Positions 1 to 8,106 are shown, counted from the stretch's first letter. The stretch is 48,442 bases of DNA from Eubacterium ramulus ATCC 29099 (GCF_000469345.1 NZ_KI271113.1:29694-78135), one strand, 5' to 3'. Numbers and translations are program-made. Notes: generated from the sequence alone by a model not told the origin.

Positions 1-108
1 TGCATATACAACTGGATTTAGAGCAGATGTAAACATTGTATAGAAAAGTGTTTTGAAATATCCAGATAATTGGTTGGAAAAACATAATTAGGTAGCAAAC
101 GTATCAGG

Positions 109-150
109 CAGGCTTTGATTTAGAGAGATTCTGAATCAGAGCCTGTTTTT
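109..150 (+). terminator. Intrinsic terminator of an upstream gene
   Basis: A 12-base arm starting CAGGCTTTGATT (109-120) pairs with AATCAGAGCCTG (134-145) with one G-T pair, followed by five T. No gene ends visibly inside the window before it, so it probably closes a gene lying to the left. Confidence 0.75.
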
Positions 151-151
151 G

Positions 152-180
152 TTTATTTGAATATGTAAAATGAGTATAAT
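152..180 (+). promoter_or_regulatory. Possible sigma-A promoter for the AbiEi-like gene
   Basis: TTTATT (152-157), a 17-base spacer and a perfect TATAAT (175-180) lie about 65 bases before the start at 247. The -35 box is weak. Confidence 0.4.
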
Positions 181-246
181 GTAATTTGGCAGAAGGGATC
201 AAAATATGTTATGTTGAATATAAGAAAAAGTTGTTAGGATAGGCTT

Positions 247-873
247 ATGACAAAGTTATATAAATATTTGATTTCCAATTATAAACCGAATGAACCTATC
301 TTTGTTTCTGATCTTCAGATTTCGATATCAGATGCCAATCTCCGGCAGATGTTTAATTTACTATGTGATTCGGGAAAGATTAAGAGATTTGATACTGGTA
401 TTTATTATCTCCCGAAAGAAAGTCGGCTGACGGGAGGTGTCCCGCTTGGGGCTGATACCGTCGCAAGATATAAATACGTTTCCAGAAACGGAAGGATTGA
501 TGGTTATTATTCTGGTTATACGTTCGCAAATCAGCTTGGAGTTATTACACAGGTGCCGTATACATTAGAAATCGTATCAAATAATGCAAGTGCGAAAGTG
601 CAAGAGGTGAACTTGCAGGGAAGAAAAGTGATTCTTCGTAAAGCAAAAATCCCTGTTACTAAGGAAAATTATAAAATATTACAGTTCTTAGATTTTCTCA
701 AAGACGTAGAGTTGTATATGGATAAAAATAATGAAGTGTATATTGATCGTATAAAACGGTATATTGTGGATGAGCAAATTTGTAAAATGGATGTGGACCT
801 TTATATCAGGCAATATCCAGACAGGACATACCGTTCAATTTATGAAATGGGTTTATATGAGTTTTTTGTATAG
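247..873 (+). CDS. AbiEi-like antitoxin family protein (DUF6088 type)
   Basis: A 208-residue cytoplasmic protein. The N-terminal ~60 residues look like a winged helix (a block ending in 'LRQMFNLLCDSGKIKRFDTG' before 'IYYLP'), followed by a domain with 'GYYSGYTFANQLG', the pattern of AbiEi antitoxin / DUF6088 proteins. In type IV toxin-antitoxin systems AbiEi binds DNA and represses its operon, and its partner AbiEii is a nucleotidyltransferase toxin. No AbiEii-like gene follows here; the next gene is a YaiI/YqxD homologue, so the protein may be solitary or act as a plain regulator. Family assignment is from recognised sequence style, not a search. Confidence 0.7.
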   Translation: MTKLYKYLISNYKPNEPIFVSDLQISISDANLRQMFNLLCDSGKIKRFDTGIYYLPKESRLTGGVPLGADTVARYKYVSRNGRIDGYYSGYTFANQLGVITQVPYTLEIVSNNASAKVQEVNLQGRKVILRKAKIPVTKENYKILQFLDFLKDVELYMDKNNEVYIDRIKRYIVDEQICKMDVDLYIRQYPDRTYRSIYEMGLYEFFV

Positions 874-938
874 TGATAAAGGACTAGCAAAAATGATTGT
901 GTTATGGTGTTACAGTAAATAAAGAAAGTGTGGAAAAT

Positions 939-1400
939 ATGAATATATTTGTAGATGCCGATGCCTGCCCGGTTGTAGGAATCGTTGAGAAAATAGCTGA
1001 AAAATATGATGTGCCAGTTACTTTGCTTTGTGATACGAACCATGTGCTTGCATCTGAATATAGTGAAGTGATCGTGGTTGGCGCGGGAGCAGATGCAGTA
1101 GACTATAAACTGATCAGTCTGTGCCATAGAGAGGATATTGTAGTATCACAGGATTATGGTGTGGCAGCAATGGCTCTTGGAAAAGGAGCATATGCGATCC
1201 ACCAGTCCGGGAAGTGGTATACGGATGAAAATATCGATGAGATGCTGATGGAACGGCATATAAATAAAAAAGCCAGACGAAGCTCCAGCAAAAATCACAT
1301 CAAAGGTCCGAAAAAGCGGACAGGTGAGGATGATGAACATTTTGCACAGGCATTTGAAAAAATGGTACAGATGGCTCAACAGGCTGTGGATATGATCTAA
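939..1400 (+). CDS. YaiI/YqxD family protein (DUF188)
   Basis: A 153-residue protein of the widespread YaiI/YqxD family, whose fold resembles PIN nucleases; the cellular role is not settled. The signature 'MNIFVDADACPV' is at the N terminus, followed by conserved 'VSQDYGVA' and the C-terminal motif 'KGPKKRTGEDDEHF'. An upstream TTG at 897 would add 14 residues, but homologues begin at this ATG, directly before the first beta strand. Full family length and no frameshift. It follows the AbiEi-like gene by 65 bases and probably belongs to chromosomal or ancient flanking DNA rather than to the conjugative backbone. Confidence 0.88.
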   Translation: MNIFVDADACPVVGIVEKIAEKYDVPVTLLCDTNHVLASEYSEVIVVGAGADAVDYKLISLCHREDIVVSQDYGVAAMALGKGAYAIHQSGKWYTDENIDEMLMERHINKKARRSSSKNHIKGPKKRTGEDDEHFAQAFEKMVQMAQQAVDMI

Positions 1401-1446
1401 ACGGAAAGGCAGATGGTGATTGATTTCAGAAAGGAGAGGATGGCGC

Positions 1447-1587
1447 ATGGAAAATTATGAGCGTGAATGTGCGGAAAAAGAACTTTTGCTAAAATTACAG
1501 GAAACGGAAGATGCAGTAAAGGACGGCAAAGGCTGGCTGAATCTGAATGAACTGAAACTGCTTATGGGACAACAGGGATCATTATAA
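1447..1587 (+). CDS. Small protein resembling an antitoxin C terminus
   Basis: A 46-residue ORF with a strong ribosome site (GAAAGGAGAGG) 8-10 bases before ATG. The N-terminal half is charged and helical ('YERECAEKELLLKLQE'); the end 'GKGWLNLNELKLLMGQ' resembles the C-terminal tail of RelB/Phd antitoxins, which often read 'G..ls.eElk..lg'. It could be a remnant or an unusually short antitoxin; no toxin follows on the same strand. It is closed by the terminator at 1637-1661. Confidence 0.55.
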   Translation: MENYERECAEKELLLKLQETEDAVKDGKGWLNLNELKLLMGQQGSL

Positions 1588-1636
1588 TTTCTGAAAATCC
1601 TGGATAGGAAAAATTGAATCATGTAGTATAACAAAC

Positions 1637-1661
1637 GGGACGGCTTCGGCTGTCTCTTTTT
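1637..1661 (+). terminator. Intrinsic terminator
   Basis: GGGACGGC and GCTGTCTC flank a TTCG tetraloop, followed by TTTTT. It closes the 1447-1587 small gene and separates it from the convergent toxin gene. Confidence 0.8.
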
Positions 1662-1757
1662 GTTTCCGTATTATTAGACGTGACATATACAACAGGTTAT
1701 GGCTGATTAGATAGAAAAGATTGCATGAAAAAAGGAACCTGCATACAAACAGATTCC

Positions 1758-2090
1758 TTACATGAGGGAAAATCCCTGTCGAAGAATGGAAGACCAGTTA
1801 CTTTTCTGATAAAGAAAACGGACGATGATTACTGTCTGCTTTTCTTCATCAATCGTATAAAAGGCAAGGTAATGATTGATGATCACAAAACGAATGCCCC
1901 AACTTGCAAGTACCGGCTCATCTACCAGACGGAACTTCTGTGGCAGGTCGGCTAATGAGCCTATCTGCTTAGCCACAGCATCTAACAGATGCTCCGCGGC
2001 ATCCGGATTTTTGAGGGTAAATTCGATGTAATCCGCTGCCTGCATAATATCGTGTTCTGCGGTGGACGTGATATGAATCTGATAGCTCAT
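1758..2090 (-). CDS. RelE/ParE-family toxin
   Basis: A 110-residue protein starting 'MSYQIHITSTAEHDIMQAADYI', typical of ParE/RelE superfamily toxins, with the C-terminal strands 'IRFVIINHYLAFYTID' and 'IIVRFLYQKSNW' that end the fold. Family members are mRNA interferases (RelE) or gyrase poisons (ParE); the sequence alone does not decide which. It is the second gene of a minus-strand operon: its ATG overlaps the antitoxin TGA as ATGA, so the two are translationally coupled. Length is normal for the family. Confidence 0.88.
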   Translation of the reverse strand: MSYQIHITSTAEHDIMQAADYIEFTLKNPDAAEHLLDAVAKQIGSLADLPQKFRLVDEPVLASWGIRFVIINHYLAFYTIDEEKQTVIIVRFLYQKSNWSSILRQGFSLM

Positions 2091-2350
2091 CGACGGCGAC
2101 GGCTCCTGATATCCGCCATAGCTTCAGAAAATGGTCTGGTGTTGCCTGTGGCAATATCGTCCATTCCTTCCTTGATTTGGCTATATAGTTCAAAGCGGCT
2201 GGTCAGTTCTTCGTAGGCTTCAATGCTCATGACAGCAAGATCGCCTTTTCCGTTCTTCGTAATGAAAACTGGTTCAGGATAATTATGGCAAAATGTGGAA
2301 ATTTCATTGTAATTATTCCTTAAATCAGCACTTGATCTGATGGTTGGCAT
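2087..2350 (-). CDS. Phd/YefM-family antitoxin
   Basis: An 87-residue protein beginning 'MPTIRSSADLRNNYNEIS', the classical Phd/YefM N terminus that binds DNA, followed by 'PVFITKNGKGDLAVMSIEAYEEL'. The C-terminal region should wrap the ParE-like toxin encoded next. The frame stays open far upstream, but the start at 2350 has an AGGAGGTGC ribosome site and matches family length. A canonical promoter (TTGACT-N17-TATAAT) and a short inverted repeat lie upstream, fitting autorepression by the toxin-antitoxin complex. Confidence 0.9.
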   Translation of the reverse strand: MPTIRSSADLRNNYNEISTFCHNYPEPVFITKNGKGDLAVMSIEAYEELTSRFELYSQIKEGMDDIATGNTRPFSEAMADIRSRRRR

Positions 2351-2377
2351 AAAAGCACCTCCTTGTTTGATAACAAA

Positions 2378-2406
2378 ATTATACACAAATTTTGCTATAT
2401 AGTCAA
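2378..2406 (-). promoter_or_regulatory. Sigma-A promoter of the Phd/ParE operon
   Basis: Read on the minus strand: TTGACT, 17 bases, TATAAT. An inverted repeat with AAAATT/AATTTT arms overlaps the -10 region and could be the antitoxin operator. Confidence 0.75.
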
Positions 2407-2522
2407 CGGATATCCCATTCGTATTAGCAGGAGAAACACAACGATTCATAGGTATCCGACGTAAAGAGGGGAACAAGTCTCTTTGGGAATGCTCCCGGCG
2501 GGCTTTCAAAAATCCCTTGCTA

Positions 2523-2552
2523 GTTTCCACATTTTCAAAAGTGACGTATATC
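2523..2552 (+). promoter_or_regulatory. Element-type promoter, copy 1 (virB2/virB6 operon)
   Basis: GTTTCC (2523-2528), 16 bases, CGTATA (2545-2550) continuing as TC. It lies 58 bases before the start of the VirB2-like gene; a small hairpin (CCGGA/TCCGG) sits in the leader. Confidence 0.75.
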
Positions 2553-2609
2553 AAACATATAGCCGGACAGGTTCCGGCAAATTGACATCATAGGAGGAAA
2601 AAAACAAAA

Positions 2610-3017
2610 ATGTACGCACTTACACGAAGAATATCTGAACATCAAAACATGGATCAGAACGTATGGAAGAAAAGGATAAAGGCGGCTGCGATCCGCCTGG
2701 AAGGAGTCATGCTGCTTGGGAGCATGGCGGTAGTACAGATGCATGCGACAGAAGGAAGCGATATCTTCACAAAAGCCAAAGGGATGATGAATACCCTGTA
2801 TAAATCCATTGCAGGGATTTCATCTGTAACGGCGGGCTGTGTGGCGGGCATTTGTCTGTATTTAATGTTTTTCTCGAAAAACAGAAATACGGTGGAAGAA
2901 TCTATCGCCTGGTTAAAGCGGATCGCTGTCTGCTGGATCGCGATCATGCTGATGGCATCCATCATCTATTTTGTTACTACAAACCTTGGAATTGGGGACA
3001 ACGCATCGTTATATTAA
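2610..3017 (+). CDS. VirB2/TrbC-like small membrane protein of the transfer apparatus
   Basis: A 135-residue protein with an N-terminal hydrophobic segment that could be a signal peptide ('LEGVMLLGSMAVVQMHA'), then a glycine- and alanine-rich transmembrane helix ('IAGISSVTAGCVAGICLYLMFF') and a second helix ('IAVCWIAIMLMASIIYFV') split by a short basic loop. This size and topology, at the head of an operon whose next gene is VirB6-like, fits the pilin-like VirB2/TrbC subunit (Maff2-like in Tn1549-type elements). The AGGAGG site lies 12 bases from ATG. A hairpin with a T run after the gene could keep this subunit in excess over VirB6. Assignment rests on position and topology rather than a family motif. 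Confidence 0.6.
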   Translation: MYALTRRISEHQNMDQNVWKKRIKAAAIRLEGVMLLGSMAVVQMHATEGSDIFTKAKGMMNTLYKSIAGISSVTAGCVAGICLYLMFFSKNRNTVEESIAWLKRIAVCWIAIMLMASIIYFVTTNLGIGDNASLY

Positions 3018-3045
3018 GGGGTAGGAACCAGTTCCCTGATAGAGA

Positions 3046-3080
3046 GATCTCCTGTGCATTTCATGCATGGGAGATTTTTT
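3046..3080 (+). terminator. Intercistronic terminator-like hairpin between virB2-like and virB6-like genes
   Basis: ATCTCC-TGTGCAT and ATGCAT-GGGAGAT pair around a short loop, followed by six T. Because the next gene starts at 3096 and has no promoter of its own in view, it probably acts as a partial terminator that lowers expression of the downstream genes. Confidence 0.65.
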
Positions 3081-3095
3081 GGAAGGAGGAATAGT

Positions 3096-5378
3096 ATGGC
3101 ATGGCTTGTAAATGCCCTGTTGGAAGTCATTAAGGACCTGGTCTATGGCGCATTTGTGTTGATCACGAAGTGGTTTACCGGGACGTTGACGCTTTCAACC
3201 GGGGAATTTCACGATATCTTTAACAAAGGGGAAATGAACCTGTTAGACCTTTTGGTGGATGATGTGATCGGACCGCTGGCGGTTGCGGGTGTGATCGGTA
3301 TCATGGCATATCAGTTGTACCGTTCCATGTTTGCAAAGAAGGTACAGGGGGCAGTAGATGAACCATTGCCCCTGATCCTCTGGTCGGTAGTGGCATTTTT
3401 CCTTGTATTTAATGTAAAACCGGTATTAAACCTGTTTTCAGACCTCATTGCAAAGGCATGGGGCTGGATGGATGGTGTGACACATGAGTTTTCCACTAAT
3501 TTTTCCCTGGATGCACTTTTATCAGACCAGAAGTTTGGCGATGACGGGGTAACCAGTTCCTTAAATTTTTCCTCAGGCATCGGTCTGAGCGGATTGCAGA
3601 TGCTGATCGGCATTGTACTGGCAGCAGTCCTTGGGTGGCGGTATCTCAAACTGATGGTACAGTACGTGAAACGCTATGTGCGTTATCAGTTACTGCGTGT
3701 GCTGGCACCAGTTGGTATCTGCACGATTGGTTCTAACAGTACCCGCCAGATGGCACAGAATTATCTGAAACTGTATATTTCCTCGACGCTGTCCATGCTC
3801 TTTTCCGGCATGATGACGTATATCTATTGTTGGTCGATGATGCAGACGTTGCTATGGGAATCGGATCTGATTGCGGACAACATCTTATTGTTTTGCATTA
3901 CCCTTGGTATTTATGATTTTTTCCAGTATCTCGATCAGTTATTGGAGAAGATCGGTCTGCTCAGTACCGGGATGCAACCGATCCGCCTGCCGATCGGAAT
4001 TGGCGGAATATCTGCCGGATTGTCGTCTAAGGGACAGCAGATGGTTGTAAACTCGGCAAAAACAGCGTTCCAGACATTAAAGATGGCAAAAGGGACACCT
4101 ATCGGTGGAGAAACAAAAGGAACTTCTGCACCAGGCGGCGAAACCTTGGCGGAAGGGAAAACGGCTGCTCCTGCAGCAGAACTGTTAAATGAGAGCGAAA
4201 TTTCCAACGATGTAAAGGCAAATACCCAGGCATTTTCTGAGTCACTTGGTGGAAAGCAGTATCAGACACAACAGGGGGAAGTGCCAACAAAAGAGAACAG
4301 TTCCATGGCAGTTATGCGTACTGCCCCGGATGGAAGCATCAGCGCAAGAAATATAACGAAAGAAGCAAATGGAGATGGCTGGCGGGAACTCTCCACCGGA
4401 AACCGGTTGTCAGGTGCGGATGCGGTGCATGGACTGACTGGTGTGCAGGGGATCAATCCGTATGATCTGCAGCAGACCGGTGACGCACTGGAGCAACATG
4501 CGGCAGGAAAGCCCGGAAAAGAGCGGGCTTACGGGGCATTCCAGAGGGAGGATACCCAGTTTGCCGCGAAATTCCAGAAGAACGATGCCGGTGGATGGAA
4601 TACGCTGGTAGGCGGCACATCCTATGAAACTCCACAGCAGGCAGCGGCTGCCCTGGGGGCAGACAGCATGGCAGTGTACGATGGAAGGTCCGACATGAAA
4701 GGGTTTGACATGGCAAAGATCGCGGCATCCGATGTAAACCTGGCAGATCAGGCAGCGTTTGAAGCAGGATTGTCAGAACATGCCGTATCCGGTCCGGCAG
4801 GAGAAAATGCAAAGGCTTATGGAGCACTCCATGGAGCAGACGGAGCCATTCATCCGGCAGAATTTTCCAAAACAGAAAGTGGATGGGAAGCAACGGTTGG
4901 CGGTCAGGCATACGCTTCGATACAAGACGCCGCAACTGCAGTCGGAGCTGACCGGGCAGATATCTATGCAGGAGCTCCAAAACCACTCCCGGCGGCACAG
5001 CTTAAAGGCGGTGGAGCAAACCAGGCATTGGCAGATGAGGCAGGGTTACGCTCCTTTGGCGTGGCGGCAATGCCGAAAAACCAGGGCTTCCAGGTGCATA
5101 CCGTCGGAAACGGGGAAATGCATGGCATCTATGCGGATCAAAAGGGCGCGGTACATTCTTTTAGCGGAACCAGGGTGACGCAAACTTACGCACAGCAGAA
5201 TCCGGAATCTTGTGTGCGGCTGGATGATACCACGTATTTGAAGATCCATGAAGGAAGTTCAAACCGCGCGGTCAATGCGTATGCGAATGCGACTACATTT
5301 AAAAATGGAACTTTTCAGAATAAATATGATACCAAAACCCACCTGAACAATGATGGCAGTGTGGGGGATGGAACCTGA
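3096..5378 (+). CDS. VirB6/TrbL-like membrane channel protein with a repeated C-terminal extension
   Basis: A 760-residue protein. The first ~310 residues carry several transmembrane helices with conserved-looking loops ('VQYVKRYVRYQLLRVLAPVG'), as in the VirB6/TrbL inner-membrane channel of type IV secretion systems. The remaining ~450 residues are hydrophilic, rich in Ala, Gly and Gln. This tail holds two clear tandem copies of a ~85-residue unit (about 455-540 and 541-628), each containing 'GPAGE/GKPGK..AYGAxxx' then 'GGxxYxxxQxAAxAxGAD'. The start is set by GGAAGGAGG just upstream of ATG 3096; an in-frame ATG at 3054 has no such site. The tail might reach across the wall or bind effectors; its function is unknown. 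Confidence 0.8.
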   Translation: MAWLVNALLEVIKDLVYGAFVLITKWFTGTLTLSTGEFHDIFNKGEMNLLDLLVDDVIGPLAVAGVIGIMAYQLYRSMFAKKVQGAVDEPLPLILWSVVAFFLVFNVKPVLNLFSDLIAKAWGWMDGVTHEFSTNFSLDALLSDQKFGDDGVTSSLNFSSGIGLSGLQMLIGIVLAAVLGWRYLKLMVQYVKRYVRYQLLRVLAPVGICTIGSNSTRQMAQNYLKLYISSTLSMLFSGMMTYIYCWSMMQTLLWESDLIADNILLFCITLGIYDFFQYLDQLLEKIGLLSTGMQPIRLPIGIGGISAGLSSKGQQMVVNSAKTAFQTLKMAKGTPIGGETKGTSAPGGETLAEGKTAAPAAELLNESEISNDVKANTQAFSESLGGKQYQTQQGEVPTKENSSMAVMRTAPDGSISARNITKEANGDGWRELSTGNRLSGADAVHGLTGVQGINPYDLQQTGDALEQHAAGKPGKERAYGAFQREDTQFAAKFQKNDAGGWNTLVGGTSYETPQQAAAALGADSMAVYDGRSDMKGFDMAKIAASDVNLADQAAFEAGLSEHAVSGPAGENAKAYGALHGADGAIHPAEFSKTESGWEATVGGQAYASIQDAATAVGADRADIYAGAPKPLPAAQLKGGGANQALADEAGLRSFGVAAMPKNQGFQVHTVGNGEMHGIYADQKGAVHSFSGTRVTQTYAQQNPESCVRLDDTTYLKIHEGSSNRAVNAYANATTFKNGTFQNKYDTKTHLNNDGSVGDGT

Positions 5379-5384
5379 TAAACG

Positions 5385-5418
5385 GACAAGCCTCATTCCG
5401 GTATGGAATGGGGCTGTC
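5385..5418 (+). terminator. Intercistronic hairpin between virB6-like and hydrolase genes
   Basis: AGCCTCATTCC pairs with GGAATGGGGCT (one mismatch-tolerant position) around GGTAT, extended by GAC/GTC. There is no T run, so it may protect or process the mRNA rather than stop transcription. Confidence 0.45.
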
Positions 5419-5437
5419 TGTGCAAGAAAGGAGTTTT

Positions 5438-7630
5438 ATGGAACAGAACAAAGGAGCACAGCGGGCTGCCTGGTTTGCAGGACAGGCAGTGAGTGCAGCG
5501 ACAAATCCGAAACTGTTTATCGTAAAAGTGTTGGTAACGATTCTTGCAGTGCTGATCGGCTTTCTATTTGTGGTTGGGAGCCTGTTTGGGGTGATCTTTT
5601 CACAATTAGGATTTTCAAATTCTGCTGATTATACCAGTGAGATGTTTCAGATTGAAACGGAAAACCTGACGGCTGTCATGGATACCTATTTTTCAGATGC
5701 CGGGCATGTAGCTTCCATTTCTGCCCTGCTGGCAGATTTTGACGGGAGCCGGTATGGAACGTATGATACTTTCCATATGCTGCCCTCGGCAGGCACATTA
5801 AAATCCCTCTATGATGCGGTAGATGCAGATTATAATGGGGTGTATGAAGCACATACGCAAGTAACCGGGGAAGGACGGAAGCCGATGGTGGATGCAGACG
5901 GGACAAAAGTCGTATACGAAGGCTATACGCTGGTGTCTGATTATGATACCTTCTGGAGCAATGGGACCTATCAGAAGTATTTTCTGCCACTGATCCAAAA
6001 TTCCTGTACGACAGAGGATATTACAAAAATGGAAAATGGGGACGGGAGCGTGTTGGAAGCAGACTTACCCGTTCTGATCGAGAGCATCCCATGGGGGAGT
6101 TGGGCGAGAGGGGAAGACCTTGTGCGGGAAGAGACGACACAGGAAGTGACTACACGCGCCTATTACCGTTATTGCGGACCGGAAGTGAAAACATTTCAGT
6201 ACCTGGATACAGGGAAACGCTATTATCTGGATGAAATGGACCAGCTTGCGGGGATCGGTGGAAAAACAAAAGAGCATTGGGAAGCTTTATTTCAAAAACA
6301 TATGGAAAACGGGGATGGTATGCTTTCCGATGGGGAATGGTGGCAGCTTGAAAGTGAGAGCGTAACAACAGAGAAAGTCATCCGTTACATCACCTGCCAG
6401 TATACCATATCCCTGCAGGAACCGGTGGCATCCATGGTACAGACACAGTCCAGGGAGTATGCTTTTGTTACAGATGAAAACAGCTTAAACCTTGCAATCC
6501 GGCTGTTGAGATTCCTTGTGGGTGATCCGGCACCGGAGGATCAGGGTGTATTTGGCTTCTTTAGCATCGCCAAGGACTTCCTGCTCCAGTGGAGCCCGGC
6601 AAAGATCCACAAGCAGATGACCAAAGAGGATTTACAGAGCATCAATAAGATCATTTCCTGGCGGGATGCCACCGCAAGCAGCACGTCATTTTCCGTAGGC
6701 GGCGGGGGCGCGATCCTTGGGGATTACACCCTTGGGGCAACTGCAGTGCAGTGTGCACTGGCAAACCACAGTACAGACATATACAGTCAGGAGCGTCGGC
6801 TTTTGACCGGTTTTTCCGACTGTTCTTCCCTGGTGACAAAAAGCTATCAGGAGGCGGGATATGATACCCTTTATGGCATGACAGCGGCAGACCTGGGGCA
6901 ACACTGTGACACGCGCGGTACGGCACTGTCCGGACCTGGGGAGTTGCGTCCGGGAGACCTGATCTTTTACCAGTATGGAGCTGGGAACGGGAGATACAAA
7001 AACATTGACCATGTGGCGATGTATGCAGGTGACATTGATGGGGATGGTGCGGCAGAGATCATCCAGGCATCGTATAGCCGGGGAAGGGTGTGCATTGATA
7101 AGTTCCAGACCAATAACCACATCGTTGGGTATGGACGTCCGTATGTGGCGGCTCTGGCAGGCAGTGTCGGGGATGAAAATGCACTGTATGAATATCTGAC
7201 CAAAACATGTGGGTTCAGTAAGGCAGGAGCCTGCGGTGTGCTGGCAAATATCTATGTGGAGAGCACCTATAATCCGACCAATGTAACGGGAAGATATTAT
7301 GGCATCTGCCAGTGGGGAGATGACCGTTTACGGAACATGAAGAATTACTGTATCCAAAACGGTTATGCCCCGGATTCTTTCCAGGGACAGGTCAGCTTCA
7401 TGGTATATGAGCTTGCCGATTACCCGGAACTGGTAACTTTCCTAAAAACGGCGACAGATCCGCAACTGGCAGCACAGGAATTTTGTGCCGGTTATGAGCG
7501 TGCTGTGGATTCCAGCGGGGCAGGGGCAAAGTATACGGGAAACCTTTACCCTGCACGCCGGAAAAATTCGTACCAGGCCTTGAAGAAAAGAATGAACGAA
7601 GCGGAACGGCTGTTCCAAAGTAAAGGATAA
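5438..7630 (+). CDS. Bifunctional cell-wall hydrolase of the transfer apparatus (NlpC/P60 + lysozyme-like)
   Basis: A 730-residue membrane-anchored protein with a transmembrane helix near residues 35-60, an extracytoplasmic region of ~370 residues without a known fold, then two hydrolase domains. The first is NlpC/P60: catalytic Cys462 in 'FSDCSSLVTKSY' and His525 in 'IDHVAMYAGD', a fold that cleaves peptide stems of peptidoglycan. The second resembles the phage tail lysozyme type ('GVLANIYVESTYNP', candidate acid Glu608, then 'GICQWGDDR'). It corresponds to VirB1/CwlT, which opens the wall for the conjugation machine. In Tn916 CwlT the lysozyme comes first; here the order is reversed. The start at 5438 follows AAAGGAG. 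Confidence 0.87.
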   Translation: MEQNKGAQRAAWFAGQAVSAATNPKLFIVKVLVTILAVLIGFLFVVGSLFGVIFSQLGFSNSADYTSEMFQIETENLTAVMDTYFSDAGHVASISALLADFDGSRYGTYDTFHMLPSAGTLKSLYDAVDADYNGVYEAHTQVTGEGRKPMVDADGTKVVYEGYTLVSDYDTFWSNGTYQKYFLPLIQNSCTTEDITKMENGDGSVLEADLPVLIESIPWGSWARGEDLVREETTQEVTTRAYYRYCGPEVKTFQYLDTGKRYYLDEMDQLAGIGGKTKEHWEALFQKHMENGDGMLSDGEWWQLESESVTTEKVIRYITCQYTISLQEPVASMVQTQSREYAFVTDENSLNLAIRLLRFLVGDPAPEDQGVFGFFSIAKDFLLQWSPAKIHKQMTKEDLQSINKIISWRDATASSTSFSVGGGGAILGDYTLGATAVQCALANHSTDIYSQERRLLTGFSDCSSLVTKSYQEAGYDTLYGMTAADLGQHCDTRGTALSGPGELRPGDLIFYQYGAGNGRYKNIDHVAMYAGDIDGDGAAEIIQASYSRGRVCIDKFQTNNHIVGYGRPYVAALAGSVGDENALYEYLTKTCGFSKAGACGVLANIYVESTYNPTNVTGRYYGICQWGDDRLRNMKNYCIQNGYAPDSFQGQVSFMVYELADYPELVTFLKTATDPQLAAQEFCAGYERAVDSSGAGAKYTGNLYPARRKNSYQALKKRMNEAERLFQSKG

Positions 7631-7636
7631 GCAAAA

Positions 7637-7664
7637 AGCCCGGTCGGGGAAACTAACCGGGCTT
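7637..7664 (+). terminator. Terminator-like hairpin ending the virB2/virB6/hydrolase operon
   Basis: AGCCCGGT and ACCGGGCT form a perfect 8-base stem directly after the stop codon. The T run is poor (TATATT), so strength is uncertain. Confidence 0.6.
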
Positions 7665-7725
7665 ATATTCCACATGAAGATTTGAACCTATTGTGTTGCT
7701 TTTACAATTATTTGTGTTCTAATTA

Positions 7726-7754
7726 TTGATATTTTTGCTTTTCCTGTGTATAAT
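7726..7754 (+). promoter_or_regulatory. Sigma-A promoter of the RelB/PIN cassette
   Basis: TTGATA, a 17-base spacer, perfect TATAAT. It differs from the element-type promoters around it, supporting that this cassette is acquired cargo. Confidence 0.8.
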
Positions 7755-7801
7755 AAATATAACAAATGCATCGATTATATTTATGAAAGAAGGTATGTTT
7801 T

Positions 7802-8095
7802 ATGGCTCAGGCTACATTTAGTATCCGCATGGATGAATCACTAAAAAATCAGTTTGATAATTTATGTAAAGAGTTTGGCATGAATGCTTCGACTGCATTT
7901 AATATTTTTGCACGTGCGGTTGTCAGAGAACGTAAAATCCCATTTGAAATCTCGGCACAGTCAAGCATTTCTTTAGAGGATGGACGCGCTGCCTTTAATG
8001 CTCTGCGTCGTTCTGCTGAACAAAATAACCTGCAGGAATTATCTTTAGATGATATAAATGCAGAAATACAACTTGCCCGCAATAGTAAAGCATAA
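7802..8095 (+). CDS. RelB/DinJ-family antitoxin
   Basis: A 97-residue protein starting 'MAQATFSIRMDESLKNQFD', followed by 'EFGMNASTAFNIFARAVV', the ribbon-helix-helix DNA-binding fold of RelB/DinJ antitoxins. The C-terminal tail ('LSLDDINAEIQLAR') is the toxin-binding part. It has an AAGAAGG ribosome site and its own strong sigma-A promoter. The usual partner is a RelE/YafQ toxin, but here the next gene encodes a PIN-domain protein, a less common pairing. Base composition is AT-richer than the transfer genes. Confidence 0.9.
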   Translation: MAQATFSIRMDESLKNQFDNLCKEFGMNASTAFNIFARAVVRERKIPFEISAQSSISLEDGRAAFNALRRSAEQNNLQELSLDDINAEIQLARNSKA

Positions 8096-8106
8096 GGATA
8101 CGCTAT

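Noticed and set aside
840-1448. Minus-strand ORFs opposite the YaiI/YqxD gene
   Set aside because: Shadows of a well-conserved plus-strand gene with no ribosome sites.
2399-2580. Open plus-strand frame without start, ending at TGA before the first promoter
   Set aside because: It has no start codon or known family, and it overlaps the toxin-antitoxin promoter. It might be the tail of a lost gene, but nothing supports it.
3815-3831. GACGTATATC inside the virB6-like gene as another element-type promoter
   Set aside because: The six bases at the correct 22-base offset read ATGCTC-like sequence, with no GTT box; it encodes Thr-Tyr-Ile in a membrane helix.
4453-4998. 181-codon minus-strand ORF opposite virB6-like repeats
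   Set aside because: It is Leu/Pro/Arg-rich, as expected for the reverse of Ala/Gly/Gln-rich repeats, and has no initiation signal.
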